In this document: positions 44,359-48,883 of the stretch, piece by piece
Position numbering within the stretch: the first letter of the stretch is position 1
Layout of the letters: each line of letters begins with the position of its first letter
Assembly (NCBI GenBank): GCA_035461345.1
Contig: DATHVJ010000118.1
Coordinates: forward strand, 1 to 48,883
Length of the DNA stretch: 48,883 nucleotides
DNA from: DASPWW01 sp035461345
Lineage (GTDB): Bacteria; Actinomycetota; Thermoleophilia; Solirubrobacterales; 70-9
Direction: 5' to 3'
Program-made: the position numbers and the translations under genes
Notes under the pieces: generated by a model
What the model was told of the DNA's origin: nothing
The model's input: the letters and a program-made list of their open reading frames with translations, nothing else
Database searches by the model: none

Positions 44359-44844
44359 TGTAGTGGAGCTAGCCGGACTCGAACCGGCGACCTCCGCCGT
44401 GCCACGGCGGCGCTCTTCCCACTGAGCTATAGCCCCTTCTAGAAAGTGATCGGCAGCCCAGTTTAGACCAGCCCGCTGGCCATTCCTCGGAGCAGAGAGA
44501 CGGAGGTGAATCAGATGTTTGCCCGATATCAGCCCAACGGGAACTAGGAAGCAGCGATCGAGTTGGTCGCAATAGGCGGCAACTGCGTCGATCTCCTCAG
44601 CCGAGTACGGCGATCGAATGTAGCCACGCGGGCTCAGGTAGTTGCCCGAAACGTGGATCTGCACGACATCGCCATGGACCGTCGCCCATTTGCATTGGAT
44701 CCTGTCTAGCTGACCACCGACCTCGAATACAAGGTCGCAGCGTCCGTGCTCCTGCACCGGAGCGAATACTGGAACTCCGAGTCGGATCGCGGCCGCCGCG
44801 ATCTCGATCTCGGCGATCGCGCCCTTGTGGTTGCTGTCGTCCAC
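44188..44844 (-). CDS. PD-(D/E)XK endonuclease-like frame running through tRNA-Ala into Phd-like segment
   Basis: 218-codon frame from GTG 44844. Residues 1-136 match the PD-(D/E)XK endonuclease group related to group I intron homing enzymes: KGAIAEIEIAAAAIRLGVPV, Asp37 in GRCDLVFEVG, IQCKWAT with Lys52, YSAEEIDAVAAYCDQLDRCF and HLRLSAPRNGQRAGLNWA. The last such residues (DHFLE) end exactly where tRNA-Ala begins. Residues 137-161 are tRNA sequence read as codons, and 163-218 are the Phd-like segment. Whether the enzyme really lacks its own stop codon in the cell, or RNA processing at the tRNA removes the message end, is open. Starts with a LexA-type box directly ahead. Confidence 0.6.
   Translation of the reverse strand: MDDSNHKGAIAEIEIAAAAIRLGVPVFAPVQEHGRCDLVFEVGGQLDRIQCKWATVHGDVVQIHVSGNYLSPRGYIRSPYSAEEIDAVAAYCDQLDRCFLVPVGLISGKHLIHLRLSAPRNGQRAGLNWAADHFLEGAIAQWEERRRGTAEVAGSSPASSTTRKSAAAEVGAHEFRNHFGWYLERAAAGEQILITRRGKPHARLGPPNIDPGREEEPP
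44364..44436 (-). tRNA. tRNA-Ala (anticodon GGC)
   Basis: 73-nt tRNA on the minus strand. The acceptor stem GGGGCTA pairs with TAGCTCC (one G-T). D arm GCTC/GAGC. Anticodon stem CCGCC/GGCGG with loop GTGGCAC, anticodon GGC. T arm CCGG/CCGG around TTCGAGT, discriminator A. The CCA end is not encoded (CTA follows). The only tRNA gene found in the window. Confidence 0.95.
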
Positions 44845-44857
44845 GAACGTATGTTCG
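44844..44857. promoter_or_regulatory. LexA/SOS-type operator
   Basis: CGAACGTATGTTCG is a perfect match to the CGAAC-N4-GTTCG operator used by LexA of Gram-positive and actinobacterial type. It is extended to a 20-bp palindrome at 44841-44860 (CCACGAAC/GTTCGTGG). It abuts the endonuclease GTG start (44844-44842), so a bound repressor would block that promoter or the first codons. Confidence 0.6.
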
Positions 44858-44931
44858 TGGATCGGGGGACACGAGACACGATCCGAACGTCGGGAGAGTG
44901 TGAAACCGCTCCGCCAGGCGACGCCGCCGCG

Positions 44932-45648
44932 TTACTCCTCGTCGTCGACGTCGAGCACGACGCGGCCGTCCTTCAGCGACCGCACCTTGAACTCGAGGTC
45001 GCAGCGCTGCTCGAGCTCGCGCAGCAGCTCCACCGGCTCGCTCAGCCGCATGTCCAGCTCCGCCCTGCCCTGCGAGAAGCGCCTGATCTTGATCTCCGAC
45101 GCCGCCCCGATTGAGCCCGCGGCGTCCTCGAGCGCGACGAGCTGGGAGAAGTCGCTGAGCGGCCCGACGTCCATGTGCACCCGGCCGGTGAACACGTCCC
45201 CTCTCTCGGCGCCGCCGCCGGGCTCCTCGGCATCCCCTCCGTCCCCGTTGCGCGCGCTCCGCACCGCCCGCGGCAGCTTGGCCACGTCAGACACCCGCTC
45301 GACGAGCTCGGACGCGTCCTTCAACGCCTTGAGCCGGATCTGAGTCGCCTGGCCGCGCGCCTGGGTCCGGATCTCCTCGAGCTGGCGCCCGAGCGCCGCG
45401 ATCGAGCGCATCCCCTCGTCCCCGCTCGCGCGAAGCTCGGCGATCTCCTCGTGCGCCGCTCGCAGCTCGCTGGTGCGCCGCACCACCTCCTCCGAGAGCC
45501 GGCGCGACACTCGCTCCAGCTCCTCGCCCTTCGCGCGGCACGTCGCCAGCGCACGCTCGGTCGCCGCCATCGCGGCGTCCCGCGCCGCAATCTCCGCGTC
45601 GACCTCGCCTCGCCGGTAGCCAAAGAGCGAACGCCTGAAGCCGCTCAT
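44932..45648 (-). CDS. Coiled-coil protein with DivIVA-like N-terminus
   Basis: 238 aa. It opens SGFRRSLFGYRRGEVDAEIA, similar to the DivIVA/GpsB membrane-targeting start (GYdxxEVD). About residues 20-125 are predicted coiled coil (ATERALATCRAKGEELERVS, RRLSEEVVRRTSELRAAHEE). After an acidic linker, a C-terminal region about 155-238 (RVHMDVGPLSDFSQLVALED ... EFKVRSLKDGRVVLDVDDEE) looks like a compact alpha/beta domain. The latter resembles the C-terminal domains seen in actinobacterial cell-wall or signalling proteins, but I cannot name it. May act in polar or septal organisation (inference). A TACGCT hexamer lies 9 nt upstream. Confidence 0.75.
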   Translation of the reverse strand: MSGFRRSLFGYRRGEVDAEIAARDAAMAATERALATCRAKGEELERVSRRLSEEVVRRTSELRAAHEEIAELRASGDEGMRSIAALGRQLEEIRTQARGQATQIRLKALKDASELVERVSDVAKLPRAVRSARNGDGGDAEEPGGGAERGDVFTGRVHMDVGPLSDFSQLVALEDAAGSIGAASEIKIRRFSQGRAELDMRLSEPVELLRELEQRCDLEFKVRSLKDGRVVLDVDDEE

Positions 45649-45657
45649 CCGCGCAGC

Positions 45658-45663
45658 AGCGTA
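45658..45663 (-). promoter_or_regulatory. -10 hexamer (TACGCT) of coiled-coil protein gene
   Basis: TACGCT ends 9 nt before the ATG at 45648, in the 54-nt gap after rsfS. Same leaderless geometry as elsewhere in the window. Confidence 0.4.
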
Positions 45664-45702
45664 TGCCCCCCTCCGGACGCCAACTCGTACAAACCCGAGG
45701 AG

Positions 45703-46080
45703 CTACCCGGAGGCGGCACGCGACGCCGCGCCAGCCAGGTCCAGCTCCAAGCGCGGCGCCTCACCCCACAGCGTCTCGAGCCGGTAGTAGTCGCGCGCCT
45801 GGGGCGAGAACACGTGCAGGATTGCGTCGAGGTAGTCGACCAGGATCCACTCGGCCTGGCGCTCGCCCTCGACGTGGTCGGGCGACAGCCCCTCCTCCCG
45901 CTTCATCGCCTCTCGCACCTCGTCGTGGATCGCCTTCGCCTGGCGCTGGTTGCGCGCCGTGCACAGGACGAGGAAGTCCGTGTAGGCGACCATGCCCCGC
46001 ATGTCGAGGACGACGATATCCGCCGCCTGCTTGGCATCGGCGATCGCCGCCACCCGGCGGGCAAGCTGCTCTGACGTCAC
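45703..46080 (-). CDS. rsfS: Ribosomal silencing factor RsfS
   Basis: Binds ribosomal protein L14 and blocks subunit joining when nutrients are low. 125 aa from GTG 46080 (VTSEQLARRVAAIADAKQAA). DIVVLDMRGMVAYTDFLVLC is the family signature, followed by RNQRQAKAIHDEVREAMKRE and AEWILVDYLDAILHVFSPQARDYYRLE. The start codon overlaps the nadD stop (GTGA), as in the conserved nadD-rsfS pair. The larger open frame upstream is antisense-free but belongs to the nadD shadow. Confidence 0.95.
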   Translation of the reverse strand: MTSEQLARRVAAIADAKQAADIVVLDMRGMVAYTDFLVLCTARNQRQAKAIHDEVREAMKREEGLSPDHVEGERQAEWILVDYLDAILHVFSPQARDYYRLETLWGEAPRLELDLAGAASRAASG

Positions 46081-46700
46081 GCCGTTCGCGACCCCCCGGC
46101 GCCCTCCGCGACGCCCGGGTAGAGGCCGCGCTCCTCGATCAGCGCCGCGACCGCATCCGGGACGAGGTAGCGAATCGGCCGCCCCCCCGCCACCCGCTCG
46201 CGGACCATCGTCGACGACACCTCGATTGCGGGCATGTCGACGAACTCGGCCCCACCGCCCGCGCTGAGCTCCTCCAGCACCGACTCGACATCGGCGCGCG
46301 TCACACCTCCGCGCTCCACGACCCCCAGCCTCGCGAGCTCGAGCACCCGCTCCGGGCGCCGCCAGGTCCCCAGCTCGACCGCCGCGTCGGCGCCCATGAT
46401 CCACACCGGCTCGTCTCCCGGCCGCTGCTCCCGCAGCAACTCGAGCGTGCGGAACGAGTACGACACCTCGTCGCGCTCGGCCTCCAGCTCCGACACTCCG
46501 AGACGATCGTCGTCCCCCGCCGCCAGCTGGGTCATCTCCACCCGCACCCCGGCCCCCGGGTCGGCCTCGATCCGCTTGTGCGGCGCCCGCCCGGTCGGGA
46601 CGAGAAGGACCTCCGACAGCGCCAGCTGGGCGAACGCCTCCTGGGCGAGGATGAGGTGCCCGATGTGGGGGGGGTTGAAGGCCGAGCCGAGCACGCCCAC
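46077..46700 (-). CDS. nadD: Nicotinate-nucleotide adenylyltransferase
   Basis: NAD synthesis, converting nicotinate mononucleotide to deamido-NAD. 207 aa from GTG. MGVLGSAFNPPHIGHL holds the HxGH nucleotidyltransferase motif. LLVPTGRAPHKR binds the nicotinate ring region, WIMGADAAVELGTWRRPE is typical, and EVSSTMVRERVAGGRPIRYL is the ISSTxxR phosphate-binding motif. The proA stop lies 50 nt upstream. Confidence 0.95.
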   Translation of the reverse strand: MGVLGSAFNPPHIGHLILAQEAFAQLALSEVLLVPTGRAPHKRIEADPGAGVRVEMTQLAAGDDDRLGVSELEAERDEVSYSFRTLELLREQRPGDEPVWIMGADAAVELGTWRRPERVLELARLGVVERGGVTRADVESVLEELSAGGGAEFVDMPAIEVSSTMVRERVAGGRPIRYLVPDAVAALIEERGLYPGVAEGAGGSRTA

Positions 46701-46750
46701 CCGGCGGCCCGCGCCGTCGCCAACGTTCTGGGCAGGGACCGGAGGACCTC

Positions 46751-48013
46751 CTACTCCCTCACCTGGCCGCTGCCGTGGACCACGTACTTGGTGGTCGTCA
46801 GCTCACGCAGGCCGATCGGCCCGCGCGCGTGGAGCTTCTGCGTCGAGTTGCCGATCTCGGCGCCCATCCCGAACTCGAACCCGTCCGTGAACCGCGTCGA
46901 CGCGTTGACGTACACGGCCGCGGCGTCGACCTCGCCGGCGAACCGCTCCCCCGCCTCCTCGGAGCCCGTCACGATCGCCTCCGAGTGGCCGCTCCCGAAC
47001 CGATTCACATGCTCGATCGCCTCGTCGAGGGAGTCCACCACGCCGATCGCCATCTTCAGCCCAAGGTACTCGGTGCGCCAGTCGTCATCGGTGGCGACGC
47101 CGACGTCTACCTGACCGGCGCTCTTCCGCACCCGCTCGTCGCCGACGAGCTCCACTCCGGCGGCGGCGAGGTCGCCGAGCAGGCCGGGGAGCAGCTCGCC
47201 CGCCACCGCCGAGTTGACCAGCAGCGTCTCGGCCGCGTTGCATACCCCCGGCCGCTGGACCTTCGCGTTGTACGCGACACGGCGCGCCATCTCGAGGTCG
47301 GCGTCGTCGTGCACGTAGACGTGGCAGTTCCCCGACGCGGCGTAGATCACCGGCACCGTCGCGACGTCCTTCAGCGCCTTCTTGAGGCCCTCGCCACCGC
47401 GCGGGATCACGAGGTCGACCGTGTCCTCCGCACGGGCCAGCTCCTCGAGCTCGGACCGCTCGCCGGACAGCAGCCCGACCGCGTCGGTGGGCAGGCCGGC
47501 GTCCGCGACCGCCTCGCGCACTACCGCGGCGAGCGCCCCGTTGGACCGCTGCGCGTAGCTCGAGCCCCGCAGCACGATCGCGTTCCCGGACTTGATGCAC
47601 AGCGCCGCGCAGTCCACCGTGACGTTGGGTCGCGCCTCGTAGATCACCGCGACCACGCCCAGCGGCACCCGCACCTTCTTCAGCTCCAGCTCGCTCGCGA
47701 GCGTGCGCTCCTCGAGCAGCTCGCCGACGGGATCGGGCAGGGCGGCGATCGCGCGCACCCCGTCGGCCATCGCCTCGATCCGGACGTCGTCGAGCGTCAG
47801 CCGGTCGCGGAGCGCGTCGGTGAGGCCGGCGGCGCGCTCGTCGGCGAAGTCGGCCGCGTTCGCCTCTAGCACCTCGTCGCGGCGCTCGCCGAGCAGCTCC
47901 GCGAGCCGCTCCAGCGCCGCGTCCTTGGTCACCGTGTCCACGATCGCGAGGTGGTGCGCCGCGCGTTTGGCGGCGCCCGTCACCTCGGAAACGCTCGTCG
48001 TCACCGTGGCCAC
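46751..48013 (-). CDS. proA: Gamma-glutamyl phosphate reductase
   Basis: Second step of proline synthesis. 420 aa from GTG 48013; starts further upstream are possible, but a TACCCT hexamer ending exactly 6 nt before this GTG supports it. Aldehyde-dehydrogenase fold: VRVPLGVVAVIYEARPNVTV, CIKSGNAIVLRGSSYAQRSN, IPRGGEGLKKAL, and the catalytic Cys in VQRPGVCNAAETLLV. FTDGFEFGMGAEIGNSTQKL and HARGPIGLRELTTTKYVVHG end the protein. The usual partner proB is not in view. Confidence 0.96.
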   Translation of the reverse strand: MATVTTSVSEVTGAAKRAAHHLAIVDTVTKDAALERLAELLGERRDEVLEANAADFADERAAGLTDALRDRLTLDDVRIEAMADGVRAIAALPDPVGELLEERTLASELELKKVRVPLGVVAVIYEARPNVTVDCAALCIKSGNAIVLRGSSYAQRSNGALAAVVREAVADAGLPTDAVGLLSGERSELEELARAEDTVDLVIPRGGEGLKKALKDVATVPVIYAASGNCHVYVHDDADLEMARRVAYNAKVQRPGVCNAAETLLVNSAVAGELLPGLLGDLAAAGVELVGDERVRKSAGQVDVGVATDDDWRTEYLGLKMAIGVVDSLDEAIEHVNRFGSGHSEAIVTGSEEAGERFAGEVDAAAVYVNASTRFTDGFEFGMGAEIGNSTQKLHARGPIGLRELTTTKYVVHGSGQVRE

Positions 48014-48019
48014 GACCAC

Positions 48020-48025
48020 AGGGTA
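48020..48025 (-). promoter_or_regulatory. -10 hexamer (TACCCT) of proA-nadD-rsfS
   Basis: TACCCT ends 6 nt before the GTG at 48013, implying leaderless transcription of proA. Confidence 0.45.
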
Positions 48026-48095
48026 GCCGGGCCACCCGTGATCCACGTCCTCATCGCTGCGCGGCCTTCGCCGGGTTGACGTCCGGGCGACGACG

Positions 48096-48124
48096 TTGAC
48101 AAGCGTCTCGAATTCGGAAAGGAT
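48096..48124 (+). promoter_or_regulatory. Promoter-like pair upstream of secreted repeat protein
   Basis: A consensus -35 TTGACA (48096-48101) is followed after 17 nt by AAGGAT (48119-48124). The leader to the GTG at 48192 is about 60 nt and contains AGGGAG. It is the only clear -35 seen in the window. The -10 is poor. Confidence 0.35.
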
Positions 48125-48191
48125 GCGGTTCGAAAAGCAGTGGCTCCGTCTGACAGGGGACCGGGGTCTGGTCGACAGAAGGGAGCGGGTA

Positions 48192-48863
48192 GTGAGACGA
48201 CTCAGTCAGTCACGGCCGAGTCCGGCGCTGGTGGTTGCGATCGCGGCGCTGATTGCAGCTTTGGCCGGCAGCGCGGTCGCACAGGAGGCGACGATCAGCG
48301 CCAAGCCGGTGACGAAGAAGAAGGCGAAGAAGATCGCCAGAAAGCAAGCGAACAAGCAGATCAACAATCGGCTGCCGTGGGGGACAAACGACATTGCGGA
48401 CGGCGCAATCTCGACCGAGAAGCTCGGCGACGGCGCGGTGTCGACGGAGAAGCTCGGCGACGGCGCGGTGTCGAACGCCAAGCTCGGGAGCGGTGCGGTT
48501 ACCGCTTCAAAGCTTGGCGGGATCGTGACCCGAAGCTCGCCAAACGTCACCCTGAATGACAACACCAATGCCTCCGGGCAGGTCTCCTGCGAGGCAGGTG
48601 AGCGGTTGCTGGGAGGCGGTTTCAACTTCGCCGTCTTCTCAGCCGACCTCAACGTGCTCTCGTCGCGGCCCTCGGTTCCCGCCACCCCGGGCAGCGAGAC
48701 GGCGCCGAACGGCGCGCCGCTCGAGCAGTGGCGAGTCAGCGCGCGCAATCCAGCGGGCGGCACCGGCAATACCACGTTCAAGGTGTGGGCCGTCTGCATG
48801 ACGGACAACTCGGTGGTCAGAAGTCCCGCGCGCGGGAGCGGCGGCGGCCCGGAAGCCCCGTAG
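48192..48863 (+). CDS. Secreted protein with tandem GA[VI]-x-x-x-KLG repeats
   Basis: 223 aa from GTG 48192, preceded by AGGGAG. Longer in-frame starts exist, but the signal peptide VRRLSQSRPSPALVVAIAAL then IAALAGSAVAQE fits only from here. Mature protein: a Lys-rich segment (KKKAKKIARKQANKQINNRL) typical of Thermoleophilia exported proteins. Then four repeats of ten residues (DGAISTEKLG, DGAVSTEKLG, DGAVSNAKLG, SGAVTASKLG) likely to form a beta-helix or trimeric stem, like repeats in phage tail fibres. Then a C-terminal beta-rich domain with two Cys (VSCEAGERLLGGGFN ... WAVCMTDNS). Probably a surface structural protein; function unknown. Confidence 0.75.
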   Translation: MRRLSQSRPSPALVVAIAALIAALAGSAVAQEATISAKPVTKKKAKKIARKQANKQINNRLPWGTNDIADGAISTEKLGDGAVSTEKLGDGAVSNAKLGSGAVTASKLGGIVTRSSPNVTLNDNTNASGQVSCEAGERLLGGGFNFAVFSADLNVLSSRPSVPATPGSETAPNGAPLEQWRVSARNPAGGTGNTTFKVWAVCMTDNSVVRSPARGSGGGPEAP

Positions 48864-48883
48864 CCCGGCTCAGAACCGCCTAG

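Overview
The window is about 70% GC and densely coding. Promoters are of the TANNNT type, many starts are GTG, and the proteins are typical of Actinomycetota. Gene content and order (leuS-comEA-comEC-holA, hrcA-dnaJ-prmA, yqeY-phoH-ybeY, proA-nadD-rsfS, an ACT-domain malic enzyme, KIAxKxANKxI-type secreted proteins) best fit the class Thermoleophilia (Solirubrobacterales/Gaiellales). That placement is an inference from gene families, not from a marker search. It reads as a chromosomal housekeeping region, not a plasmid or prophage.

Layout. 1-7.7 kb: the 5' two thirds of polA (minus, cut by the window edge), divergent from a malic enzyme and a nucleoside-sugar epimerase-like protein; then a lipoprotein solute-binding protein and two convergent phosphofructokinase paralogues with different active-site signatures. 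7.9-18.3 kb: a long minus-strand tryptophan/histidine run read era, hisIE, trpE, trpG, trpD, trpC, VOC protein, HtrA protease, trpF, trpB, trpA, small membrane protein. 18.4-26.5 kb: GNAT, MOSC, ybeY, phoH, yqeY, methyltransferase, murI, alpha/beta hydrolase, prmA, dnaJ, hrcA. 26.5-32.5 kb: two MaoC/HotDog dehydratase subunits on either side of a divergent secreted peptidoglycan-binding protein, a membrane protein, NTF2-like genes (one broken), lepA, and a graveyard of two decayed gene fragments. 32.5-42.1 kb: murJ, rpsT, holA, a small lipoprotein, comEC, comEA, acylphosphatase, cupin, leuS. 42.1-48.9 kb: two lineage-type hypotheticals, a frameshifted GroES-like gene, a monooxygenase-fold protein, a Phd-like segment, tRNA-Ala(GGC), a PD-(D/E)XK endonuclease with a LexA-type box, a coiled-coil protein, rsfS, nadD, proA and a secreted repeat protein.

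Most notable is a family of palindromic elements of about 110 bp with the 18-bp core AAGTTCGCTAGCGAACTT. One copy sits between era and the GNAT gene. One lies in frame inside trpE, adding about 39 residues to an interdomain linker. A degenerate copy lies beside leuS and a short, core-less relative lies between polA and the malic enzyme. Also notable: a single reading frame runs from the endonuclease straight through tRNA-Ala into the Phd-like segment, with a CGAAC-N4-GTTCG box at its start. At least eleven genes have a TANNNT-like -10 hexamer only 6-9 nt before the start codon, pointing to widespread leaderless transcription. No CRISPR array, rRNA, insertion sequence or prophage was seen.
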